Assembly (NCBI GenBank): GCA_947474715.1
Contig: CANJJT010000074.1
Location: 1-20,395, forward strand
Length of the DNA: 20,395 nucleotides
Direction: 5' to 3'
From: CAIYPG01 sp903864555
GTDB lineage: Bacteria > Pseudomonadota > Gammaproteobacteria > Burkholderiales > SG8-39
Shown: positions 1 through 8,200 of the stretch, piece by piece
How the letters are laid out: every line of letters begins with the position of its first letter
How positions within the stretch are numbered: the first letter of the stretch is position 1
Notes under the pieces: model-generated
Database searches by the model: none
The model's input: only the letters and a program-made list of their open reading frames with translations
What the model was told of the DNA's origin: nothing
Made by a program: the position numbers and the translations under genes

Positions 1-7
1 CTTTAAC

Positions 8-35
8 GAAGCTGCCCGCATATGCGGGCAGCTTC
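8..35. terminator. Perfect 28-bp palindrome, possible terminator of an upstream gene
   Basis: The 28 bases are exactly self-complementary around 21/22, so the transcript can fold into a GC-rich stem of about 12 bp with a small AUAU loop. Neither side carries a clear run of T, so it is not a textbook intrinsic terminator; it could also be a binding site or a repeat element. It lies before the truncated ATPase, in a stretch that shows no gene. Confidence 0.4.
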
Positions 36-164
36 CAGCTAAAACCCCAAACAGGAGCGCCACCTATGCACAATCCATAGTCCTTTATTAAAAGGTCTTC
101 GAACCGTTACACTCTCAATTACATTGGTATAGAAAGCTCGGGCTGGTCAGCAGGGACATCGTCG

Positions 165-1040
165 GTGGCGCTGGGCAGCCTCGGGCTGGATGCGCAGGTG
201 CTCGAGTCGCTGCAACGGATGATCATCCGCCCGCAGGGGCTGTTCCTGGTCTGCGGCCCGACCGGATCGGGCAAGACCACCACGCTGCATTCGGTGCTGG
301 CCGAACTGGACAACAGCGAGCGCAAGATATGGACGGCTGAAGACCCGATCGAGATCACCCAGCCCGGCCTGCGCCAGGTGCAGGTGAATGCGCGCATCGG
401 CTGGACCTTTGCCGCCGCCCTGCGCAGCTTCCTGCGTGCCGATCCCGACGTGGTGATGGTCGGGGAGATGCGCGACTTCGAGACGGCCAAGATCGGCATC
501 GAGGCTTCCCTGACCGGCCACATGGTGTTCTCCACCCTGCACACCAACAGTGCCGCGGACAGCATCGCGCGGCTGCTCGATCTCGGCCTGGATCCGTTCA
601 ACTTCTCCGATGCGCTGACCGGGATCCTGTCGCAGCGTCTGGTACGGCGCCTGTGCCCGCGCTGCCGTACCGCCGAGGTGGCGTCGGTGGGGGAAGTGGA
701 GGAACTGCTGGCCGAGTACTGCGCCGACAGCGCCACCGACCCGTGTACCACCCTGGCGCGCTGGCGCCGTACGCATGGGCAGGGCCAGGGCGGCATCCAC
801 CTGTGGCGGGCGCGGGGTTGTCCGGCCTGCGCCGAGCGCGGCTACCAGGGGCGCTTGGGTATTTACGAGCTGATGAGCGCCGACCCCGGCATCAAGCAAT
901 TGATACTGCGCCGCGCCTCGATGGCCGAGGTGAAAACGGCGGCCATGCAGGCCGGCATGCGCACGCTCAAGCAGGACGGCATCGAAAAGGTGCTGCAGGG
1001 ATTGACCGACATCCATCAGATCCGGGCTGCGTGTGGCTAG
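165..1040 (+). CDS. GspE/PilB-family secretion or pilus ATPase, N-terminally truncated
   Basis: This is the C-terminal motor half of a type II secretion or type IV pilus assembly ATPase, a cytoplasmic hexameric enzyme that drives pilin or pseudopilin assembly. Counting from the GTG at 165, I see Walker A GPTGSGKT (31-38), an Asp-box with AEDPIE, the Walker B region RADPDVVMVGEMRD, the His-box GHMVFSTLHTNSA, and the two CxxC pairs (CPRC, CPAC) of the C-terminal zinc module. Family members are usually 500-600 residues; this one is about 290. The frame stays open upstream only to a TAG at 78-80, contains no ATG and has no convincing ribosome binding site, so the N-terminal domain is absent and not merely mis-started. 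The sequence before about 145 is AT-richer and shows no family similarity, suggesting a rearrangement junction. Probably a non-functional remnant. GspE versus PilB cannot be settled here. Confidence 0.75.
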   Translation: MALGSLGLDAQVLESLQRMIIRPQGLFLVCGPTGSGKTTTLHSVLAELDNSERKIWTAEDPIEITQPGLRQVQVNARIGWTFAAALRSFLRADPDVVMVGEMRDFETAKIGIEASLTGHMVFSTLHTNSAADSIARLLDLGLDPFNFSDALTGILSQRLVRRLCPRCRTAEVASVGEVEELLAEYCADSATDPCTTLARWRRTHGQGQGGIHLWRARGCPACAERGYQGRLGIYELMSADPGIKQLILRRASMAEVKTAAMQAGMRTLKQDGIEKVLQGLTDIHQIRAACG

Positions 1041-1074
1041 GGTCTGTTGACATTCAGCACGCGAGTGCGCCGGA

Positions 1075-1159
1075 GGTCCTGACTTCAGGGCTAGGCGCGA
1101 GGAGCGCCGCAGGCCGGGTGCCTGCAAGCGACGAGCAACGACGCCATGGGGTCAGGACC
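1075..1159. repeat. Spaced inverted repeat in a 337-bp intergenic region
   Basis: GGTCCTGAC at 1075-1083 is exactly complementary to GTCAGGACC at 1151-1159. The 67 bp between are rich in CGAG/GCG-type words. The gap between the ATPase stop (1040) and the next gene (1378) holds no credible gene; after about 1260 it turns AT-rich, as expected for a promoter area, but I could not assign a -35/-10 pair. The inverted repeat may be an intergenic repeat element or an RNA hairpin. Confidence 0.35.
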
Positions 1160-1377
1160 CCGGCCCGGGCGCGGGATGAAAGCAGCCCGCCGGTGTCGTG
1201 GCGATTTTGTCCGATGAGTCGCTCTGAATTCTGGTGGTGGCACCCGTGTTTCAAAAGGGTGAACGACTGCCGCCTAAAAATAATAAAAGCGCCATAACTG
1301 AGCATTAATATGGTAAAAATGCTAACTCAAGCGATTGATTGATCTTCCTCTCACCCCATCATTTGTGTGGCCATGGC

Positions 1378-2289
1378 ATGACGCGATCCCATCCTGAAAC
1401 ACGCTCACCCTTCGCTCTCGGGCTCGGCCTGCGCGATCCCCTGCGCCAATTCGAGCCGGATCAACTCAAATACCTGCGCATGCACGGTGATGAGAAAAGC
1501 CTCATCGCCGGCCAGCGACTGTGGGAGCCCAGGCCTGACCCGGTGTACTCGCTGGGCCTGATCGAGGAAGGTCGCGCCTCGATCCGCCTGATCAGCCGCC
1601 CGGATCGGGAAGTGCTGGCCATCCAGGCGGGCGAGTTCTACGGCGAACATGCTTTCCTGCGTGCTGCAAGCGGTGGGTTCGATATCGTGGCGGAGGAGCC
1701 CAGTCGCGTTCTGGTGCTGCCGGAGCAGGCCGCCTGGAACATGCTGGACCGCTGGCCGGTCCTCGCGGCCCGGCTGGCCAGGCTGCATGTATCGCGCACC
1801 CAGATGCTGCGCCAGCCCATGCAGGAGGCCGTGGTAGCGCAGTTCCGGCCGTTTGCGATGTCCCGTATCGATCCGCTGACCGGGGCGTTCAACCTGCAGC
1901 GGGCCGGAGAAGCCTTCCGCCGTCAGATCGAGCGTCACAGGCGTCTGGGCGAGCCTTCATCGATCGGCGTGTTCCGCATTGCCAACCTGGCGCATATCCG
2001 CGAGCACATTGGCGCGACGGCCGCCGATGACGCCCTGGTCGCGCTGATGCAGGTCATCGAACAGGAGTGTCGCCCGGGGGATCTGAAAAGCCGCAGCAGC
2101 GAGGTGTCGGTGTCGGTGTTGTTTGCCGGGGCCGACCCGGACCAGGCCGCCATGGCGATCGGGCGTGTGCGCAAGGCTTTTGACGCCGCCACCGTCATCG
2201 GCAGCAACGGGCTGCCCCTGCCGATGATCCTGAAATCGGAAATAGTGCCGGTGAAGGCGGATGAAATCGTAGTGGAAACCGTCACATGA
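1378..2289 (+). CDS. Cyclic-nucleotide-binding-like domain fused to a degenerate GGDEF domain
   Basis: A cytoplasmic signalling protein of about 303 residues. Residues ~25-140 resemble the CAP effector-binding fold, with GEFYGEHAFL (85-94) matching the phosphate-binding cassette. The arginine that normally contacts the cyclic phosphate a few residues later is not evident (GGFDIVA stands there). Residues ~160-290 have the layout of a GGDEF domain beginning at DPLTGAFN (165). The signature GGDEF is SSEVS (240-244), and the metal-binding aspartate region reads FRIANL, so diguanylate cyclase activity is very unlikely. A sensory or protein-binding role is inferred. I chose the ATG at 1378; a TTG at 1339 is in frame, but neither has a good Shine-Dalgarno sequence. 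The gene precedes a response regulator and kinase on the same strand. Coding-like sequence continues past the stop in another frame (2288-2464), so the C-terminus may be frameshifted. Confidence 0.7.
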   Translation: MTRSHPETRSPFALGLGLRDPLRQFEPDQLKYLRMHGDEKSLIAGQRLWEPRPDPVYSLGLIEEGRASIRLISRPDREVLAIQAGEFYGEHAFLRAASGGFDIVAEEPSRVLVLPEQAAWNMLDRWPVLAARLARLHVSRTQMLRQPMQEAVVAQFRPFAMSRIDPLTGAFNLQRAGEAFRRQIERHRRLGEPSSIGVFRIANLAHIREHIGATAADDALVALMQVIEQECRPGDLKSRSSEVSVSVLFAGADPDQAAMAIGRVRKAFDAATVIGSNGLPLPMILKSEIVPVKADEIVVETVT

Positions 2290-2464
2290 CATTGAGTTCC
2301 GGCCGGTATTCACCGGCAACGCCGATGCCGCCCTTATCCACCTGTTCACGCGCAATGCGGCAGCCGCAGCAGTCACCTCCAGTGATGCACGCAGCGTCGA
2401 GGCCCGCAGCACGCAGGGCAGCAAGCTGTTATGGCGCTCGAGTCCCCTGGCAGCGTTGAATTGA
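2288..2464 (+). other. Out-of-frame coding-like tail after the CNB/GGDEF-like gene
   Basis: Directly after the stop at 2287-2289, the frame beginning GAC at 2288 reads 58 codons to a TGA at 2462-2464. It has strong third-position G/C and a natural-looking composition (starts DIEFRPVFTGNADAAL). It has no start codon of its own after the TAG that closes the frame upstream. This fits a -1/+1 frameshift near 2281-2288 that cut the last ~58 residues off the upstream protein. Alternatively, the ATG at 2286, overlapping the stop as ATGA, opens a 57-codon frame, but that product is proline/arginine-rich and less protein-like. Confidence 0.3.
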
Positions 2465-2483
2465 GCTGACCTCGTGTTATAAC
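2456..2483 (+). promoter_or_regulatory. Candidate sigma70 promoter for the response regulator/kinase pair
   Basis: TTGAAT (2456-2461) and TATAAC (2478-2483) are 16 bp apart. The -10 is preceded by TGT, giving an extended -10. It lies about 55 bp before the regulator's ATG. Matches to consensus are 4/6 and 5/6. Prediction only. Confidence 0.4.
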
Positions 2484-2492
2484 TTTGCCAAG

Positions 2493-2507
2493 TTGGGCAT
2501 TGCCCAA
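2493..2507. promoter_or_regulatory. Dyad TTGGGC-att-GCCCAA beside the predicted transcription start
   Basis: A perfect 6-bp inverted repeat with a 3-bp centre begins 10 bp after the predicted -10 element, at or just after the expected start of transcription. That is a usual place for a repressor operator or a 5'-leader hairpin. No known regulator motif is recognised. Confidence 0.3.
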
Positions 2508-2536
2508 GGCGGCGCCACAGCCTGTCTCTCGTCTGG

Positions 2537-2923
2537 ATGCAGCCTCAAATGACAAATTCAAGCAAGAAAATTCTCGTCGTTGACGACCAGAAGGACATCC
2601 GCAAGCTGATCAAGCTCGCCCTGGGGCCGGCCTACATTCTCCTCGAAGCCGCCGACGGCACCACTGCGCTGGAGCTTGCGCGCGAGGAAATCCCCGACCT
2701 GGTCGTTCTCGACATCATGATGCCCGGCGAGATGGATGGCCTGGGCGTGCTCGATTCGATCCGGCTCGACCCCCGTCTCAAGCACATCAAGGTGGTGCTG
2801 GTGTCGGCCCGCGGCCAGGCACGCGATTACGCCCTTGGCATGCGCCACGGCGCTGAAGCCTACTTCATCAAGCCGTTCAGTCCGATCGAGCTGGTCGATT
2901 GCATATCCGGGCTGCTGAAATGA
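2537..2923 (+). CDS. Single-domain (CheY-like) response regulator
   Basis: A receiver domain with no output domain, 128 residues from the ATG at 2537; an in-frame ATG at 2549 is equally possible, and neither has a strong ribosome binding site. The receiver residues are present: acidic pair D16-D17, phospho-acceptor D59 in LVVLDIMMPG, S90 in VVLVSAR, and K112 in YFIKPFSP followed by the usual proline. Stand-alone receivers of this type act by binding partner proteins or serve as intermediates in phosphorelays. Its stop overlaps the start of the downstream histidine kinase (ATGA at 2920-2923), so the two are probably translationally coupled and cognate. It is also a possible end acceptor for the HPt protein encoded at 14965-15420; that link is inference. 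Confidence 0.9.
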   Translation: MQPQMTNSSKKILVVDDQKDIRKLIKLALGPAYILLEAADGTTALELAREEIPDLVVLDIMMPGEMDGLGVLDSIRLDPRLKHIKVVLVSARGQARDYALGMRHGAEAYFIKPFSPIELVDCISGLLK

Positions 2924-4989
2924 ACCTGCGGGCAAGCAGAGTGCGCGGTGCCGGTCTGCACCCGGAGGGCCTTAAATTTAGCCGGCAGATCTCGTTGACG
3001 GCCTTGCTGTTCCTGGTCCTGATCTGGGGATTTTCCATTGCCGAGGTGTATCGCAGCCGCAACGAGTCCTTGCGCGAGGCCTCGTTGCGGACACTGGTCC
3101 AGTCACAGGTTTTTGCCGAATATTCCCGTTCGACCGTCAAGCGCCTGAATCAGGTCATCCTGGACTTGCGTGTCAAGTGGAACGGGGACTGGGCCGCGTT
3201 TTCCGATTCAGTCAGGATTGCCCAGCAGAACATCGATGACCTCAGCTTCCAGACTGCGCTGATGGATCGCAACGGCATCATGGTCTACTCCAACCTGGCC
3301 AAGCCGACCGATCCCCGGGTTGACCTGAGCGAGTGTGAGCACTTCCAGGTCCACCGCACTGCCGGCAATGCCGACCAGCTTTTCATCAGCCGACCGGTCA
3401 AGGGCAAGGTGTCGGGCAAATGGTCCATCCAGGTGACTCGCCCCGTTCTGCGCAAGGGCGAGTTCGATGGTGTCTTCGTCATTTCCATGGACCCGGCCAA
3501 GTTTGCCGGCTTCGGACAGAGCCTGCGACTGACCGACAACTCGGTGATGACGGTGGTACGCAGCACCGGCGAGATCATGGCCCGCTACCCGGACGTGGGA
3601 GGGGCTCTTGGTCTCAAGCTTGCCGGAAGGCCCTTCCAGGAGGCCGGGGCACCCACCCTCGGCAATTACCAGACGATCGCCACCACCGATGGGGTGGAGC
3701 GCATCTGGGGTTATCACACCCTGTCCGAATACGGGCTGACCTTCGTCATCGGCGAATCGGTCGAAGAGGTGATGGCGAGCCACGAGACCTACCGGAATAC
3801 CATCTTCGCCATTGCGCTGGGGCTGAGCGCTTTGCTGATGGCGCTCTTCTACCTGCTGGACCGCTCGCGGCGCACACTGGACGACATCGGCGCCCGGCTC
3901 AATGTGATCTTGAGCCTCAGTCCCGATGGAATCGTGTCTTTCGGCGCTGGCTATCGGATGCAGTACGTCAGCCCGGCCTTCGAGAGGATGACCGGGCTGA
4001 AGCGCGAGCAGCTCCTGAGCCTCAGCAGCCCGGAGTTTTTCGAGCTGCTGCAGGCCCGTAGCGCGCCCGGGACATCCTTCGCGTCCTTAAACCGGGATCT
4101 GGAAAAAGAAGGCAGTGATGCAGCCCCGCACCAGGTGTTCGAGTATGTCAATCCCGAGAGGCGTGTCATACAGCTCAGCATGAGGAAGGCCCGTGCCGCC
4201 ACCGTGTCGGGCATTCTTTACTTCCGGGATATCACGCGTGAATCCGAGCTTGACCAGATGAAAAGCGAATTTCTATCGACCGCGGCCCATGAGCTGCGCA
4301 CGCCCATGGCCAGTATCTATGGGTTTGTCGAAATCCTGTCCACCCGGGAGTTCCCCCCCAGCGAGGTGCGCGAGTACCTCGATATCGTCATGCGCCAGTC
4401 CAAGCTGATGATCACCATCATCAATGAATTGCTCGACCTGGTCCGCATTGAGTCGCGCAAGGGAGCGGATTTCTGCCTGGAGTCCATGGAGGCCGGCAGC
4501 TTTTTGCTCAAGGTTGTGCAGGGCTTCATGCCACCCGATGGACGCAGTGTGCCGCTCATCTTGATTCCTCCTGGCGAGCACTGGATTCGTGCTGACAGCG
4601 AGAAGCTGATGCAGGCCGTCGGCAACGTTCTGTCCAACGCGTACAAGTATTCTGCCGAAGGCATGCCGATCGAGATCGAGTTGATCGGCGCCGACGAGAC
4701 CCATCCGGACATGACAGGGGTGCAAGTCACCGATCATGGCATCGGCATGAGTGTGGAGCAGCTGGCACGTGTGGGCGAGCGTTTTTACCGGGCCGATGCC
4801 TCTGGCCAGGTGCCTGGAACGGGGTTGGGGATGAGCATTGTCAGCGAGATCATCAACCTCTCTCAAGGCAAGCTTGAATTGGAGAGCGAGCCCGGCCGCG
4901 GCACGCGCGTCACGCTATGGTTGCCTGCGGTAGCCAATGGGGAGCCGAATCCACGAGTTCTCGCCATGAGCGAACCCGCAGCGGCATAG
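2920..4989 (+). CDS. Membrane histidine kinase: Cache sensor, PAS, HisKA, HATPase
   Basis: An inner-membrane sensor kinase of 689 residues. I start it at the ATG at 2920, which overlaps the regulator stop; an upstream TTG at 2899 is less likely. Order seen: TM1 (~25-44); a periplasmic region of about 240 residues resembling a double Cache domain (DLSFQTALMDRNGIMVYSN and following); TM2 (~292-315); a PAS domain (~325-445, LSPDGIVSFGAGYRMQYVSP); HisKA with H457 in AAHELRTPMASIYGFVEIL; and an ATPase domain with N-box NVLSNAYKYS (from 569), G1 DHGIGM (605) and G2 GTGLGM (633). All residues needed for autophosphorylation are present. Cache domains usually sense small extracellular ligands such as carboxylates or amino acids; the ligand here is unknown. 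Its natural partner is the overlapping upstream receiver. Confidence 0.9.
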   Translation: MNLRASRVRGAGLHPEGLKFSRQISLTALLFLVLIWGFSIAEVYRSRNESLREASLRTLVQSQVFAEYSRSTVKRLNQVILDLRVKWNGDWAAFSDSVRIAQQNIDDLSFQTALMDRNGIMVYSNLAKPTDPRVDLSECEHFQVHRTAGNADQLFISRPVKGKVSGKWSIQVTRPVLRKGEFDGVFVISMDPAKFAGFGQSLRLTDNSVMTVVRSTGEIMARYPDVGGALGLKLAGRPFQEAGAPTLGNYQTIATTDGVERIWGYHTLSEYGLTFVIGESVEEVMASHETYRNTIFAIALGLSALLMALFYLLDRSRRTLDDIGARLNVILSLSPDGIVSFGAGYRMQYVSPAFERMTGLKREQLLSLSSPEFFELLQARSAPGTSFASLNRDLEKEGSDAAPHQVFEYVNPERRVIQLSMRKARAATVSGILYFRDITRESELDQMKSEFLSTAAHELRTPMASIYGFVEILSTREFPPSEVREYLDIVMRQSKLMITIINELLDLVRIESRKGADFCLESMEAGSFLLKVVQGFMPPDGRSVPLILIPPGEHWIRADSEKLMQAVGNVLSNAYKYSAEGMPIEIELIGADETHPDMTGVQVTDHGIGMSVEQLARVGERFYRADASGQVPGTGLGMSIVSEIINLSQGKLELESEPGRGTRVTLWLPAVANGEPNPRVLAMSEPAAA

Positions 4990-5252
4990 ATCGCGGGCGG
5001 TTCGCTCATCCTGATCGCCCGGATGGGTGGCTTGCGGGCCGGCCAGTGCTGCATGGCCGAGCTGCCGACAGCTTCCGGGGCGATAGCCGCAGCGTCCACC
5101 TGCTGCACTGTCTGTATCATCCACAGGTCGCTTTTCTGGATGGCCCCGGCTGCGTGCAGCCTGTTGTGATCAATAAATGACGTATCCCCGCATCATCATT
5201 GGCTTTTTGGCATGATTGTGATCATGCTCTATCTGCAGCGGCGTGTGCGGCC

Positions 5253-8200
5253 ATGAGCGGCCCCGACAGCAAGCCGGAAGATCCGCAGGGCCGACCGCAG
5301 CCGGAACCGGCGCCCACGGCCGCCCCATCGCCACAGCCTGCGGCATCGGACCCGGACAAGCGCCCGCAGGGCAGGGCGCCACGCTCGCCGGGACCTGCTT
5401 CCAGTGGCCAGGGTGGCCAAGGTGGCCGTGATGTTCAAGGTGGACGAGGTGGCCAGCATCAGCCAGGACAACAGAGGCAAGCAGGACAAGCAGGTCAACA
5501 AGGTCAGCGCCGCGACCCGGGCAAGCAGCCGCGTCCGGGCGGGCAAGCGCAGGGTCCGCGACCACAGGGCCCACGACCGCAGGGCCCACGACCGCAGGGC
5601 TCGCGACCACAGGGCTCCCGCCCCCCAGGCCACCACCGCTACTCCCCGGAAGAGATCGAAGTCCGCCGCCGCAACCTGCCCAAGCCCACGTATCCGGAAG
5701 AGCTGCCCGTGTCCGGGCGGCGCGCGGAGATCGCGCGTGCCATAGCCGACCACCAGGTGGTGATCGTGGCCGGCGAGACCGGCTCGGGCAAGACCACGCA
5801 ATTGCCCAAGATCTGCCTGGAGCTCGGGCGCGGCGTGCATGGCCTGATCGGCCACACCCAGCCGCGGCGGATTGCCGCGCGCGCCACGGCGGCGCGCATC
5901 GCACAGGAGCTGCAGACCGAGCTGGGCGGCGTGGTCGGCTACAAGATCCGCTTCACCGACAAGGTGAGTGCGCGCTCCTACGTGAAGCTGATGACCGACG
6001 GCATCCTGCTGGCCGAAACGCAGGGCGACCCGGAGCTGCGCCAGTACGACACCATCATCATCGACGAGGCACATGAGCGCAGCCTCAACATCGACTTCCT
6101 GCTCGGCTACCTGCGCCAGTTGTTGAAGCGCCGGCCCGAGCTCAAGCTCATCGTCACCTCGGCCACCATCGATGCCGAGCGTTTCGCCAGGCACTTTGCC
6201 GATGGTGACGACAAGCCGGCGCCGGTGATTGAAGTGTCCGGGCGCCTGTATCCGGTGGAGGTGCGTTACCGGCCGGTGGAGGCGGGCACGCAAAAGGGGG
6301 GCGATCCGGGCGATGCCGATCTGAATGAAGCCATCGTCGACGCGGTGGACGACCTGGCACGCCTGGGCGACGGCGACGTGCTCGTTTTCCTCCCCGGTGA
6401 GCGCGAGATCCGCGAGGCCGCCGAAGCGCTGAGGAAGCACCATCCGCCGCACACCGAGATCCTGCCCTTGTTCGCGCGCCTGTCAACGGCCGAACAGGAG
6501 CGCGTGTTCAAGCCGCACAATGCGCGGCGCATCGTGCTCGCCACCAATGTGGCGGAAACCTCGCTCACGGTGCCCGGCATCCGTTACGTCGTGGACACGG
6601 GCCTGGCCCGCGTGAAGCGCTACAGCTACCGCAACAAGGTCGAGCAGTTGAAGGTGGAGCCCATCTCGCAGGCGGCGGCGCGGCAACGCTCGGGGCGCTG
6701 CGGTCGGGTTGCAGCCGGGGTGTGCATACGGCTCTATGACGAGCAGACCTTCGAGCGCCGCCCCGACTTCACCGACCCGGAACTGCTGCGCTCCTCGCTG
6801 GCCGGGGTGATCCTGCGCATGAAGTCGCTGCACCTGGGTGATGTGGAGGATTTTCCCTTCATCGACCCGCCGACGCCGCGCGCCATTGCCGATGGTTATG
6901 CGCTGCTGCAGGAGCTGGGCGCCGTTGATGAGCAGAAGCTGCTCACCGATACCGGCCGCCAGCTGGCGCGCCTGCCGCTGGACCCGCGCATTGGGCGCAT
7001 GGTACTGGCGGCGAAGCAGGAGGGCAGCCTTGCCGAGATCCTGGTCATCGCCGCGGCGCTGGCCGTGCAGGACCCGCGCGACCGGCCCATGGAGCGCGCC
7101 GCCGCGGCCGACGAGGCGCAGAAGAAATTTGACGACGAGAAGTCCGACTTCCTCAGCTACCTCAGGCTGTGGATGTTCTACGAGGACCTCATCCAGCACA
7201 AGAAATCCAACCGCCAGCTGCAGCAGACCCTGCAGCAGCATTTCCTCTCGCCCAACCGCATGCGCGAATGGCGCGACATCCACTCGCAACTGAAGGAGAT
7301 GGTGTCCGAGTTCGGCTTCAAGGTGGGGGATCTTGCACCCGACCCGCACCGCCAGTTCGCCGCCATCCATCGCGCGCTGCTGGCCGGGCTGCTGGGCAAC
7401 GTCGGCATGAAGACCGAGGAGGGCAATTTCCTCGGTGCGCGCGGCATCAAGTTCTGGGTGCATCCGGGCTCGGGGGTGGGCCGGAAGGCCGGACGCTGGA
7501 TCATGGCGGCCGAGATCACCGAGACCACGCGCCTCTACGCGCGCAACGTCGCCACCATCGAGCAGGAATGGGCCGAGCGCGTCGGCGCGCACCTGGTGAA
7601 GAAAAGCCAGTACGACCCGCATTGGGAGAAAAAGCCCGCGCACGTGGCCGCCTTCGAGCGCGCCACGCTGTACGGCCTGCCGCTGTACGCCAACCGGCGC
7701 ATGCACTACGGCCCGCTCGACCCGGCCGAGTCGCGCCGCATCTTCATCCGCCGTGCGCTGGTGGAGGGCGACTGGGACACCAAGGCGCCTTTCTTCACCC
7801 ACAACCAGAGCCTGTGCCGCGACATCGAGCGGCTGGAGCACAAGTCACGGCGCCCCGACGTGCTGGTGGATGACGAGCTGATCTACGCCTTCTACGATGC
7901 CATCATTCCGCCGGTGGACCTGGCGCAGCCGGAGAACGCCATCCACAACGGCGCCGCCTTCGATGCCTGGCGGCATGAGGTCGAGGCGAAGGACCCGAAG
8001 CTGCTCTTCCTCAAGCGCGCCGACCTGATGCGCCACGAGGCGGCGGGCATCACCACCGAACAGTTCCCGCACCATCTGGACATGGCCGGGCGGCGCTTTG
8101 CGCTCGACTACCACCACGAGCCGGGCACTGCGCGCGATGGCCTGACGCTGACCGTGCCGCTGGTGGCGCTGAACCAGGTCAACCCGTCTCTGTGCGACTG

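Noticed and set aside
147..1127. A 326-codon open frame on the minus strand
   Set aside because: It is antisense to the ATPase, which has all Walker, Asp, His and CxxC motifs in order.
5550..5624. CRISPR-like array
   Set aside because: The units are 15 bp, in frame, with no spacers; they encode a protein repeat.
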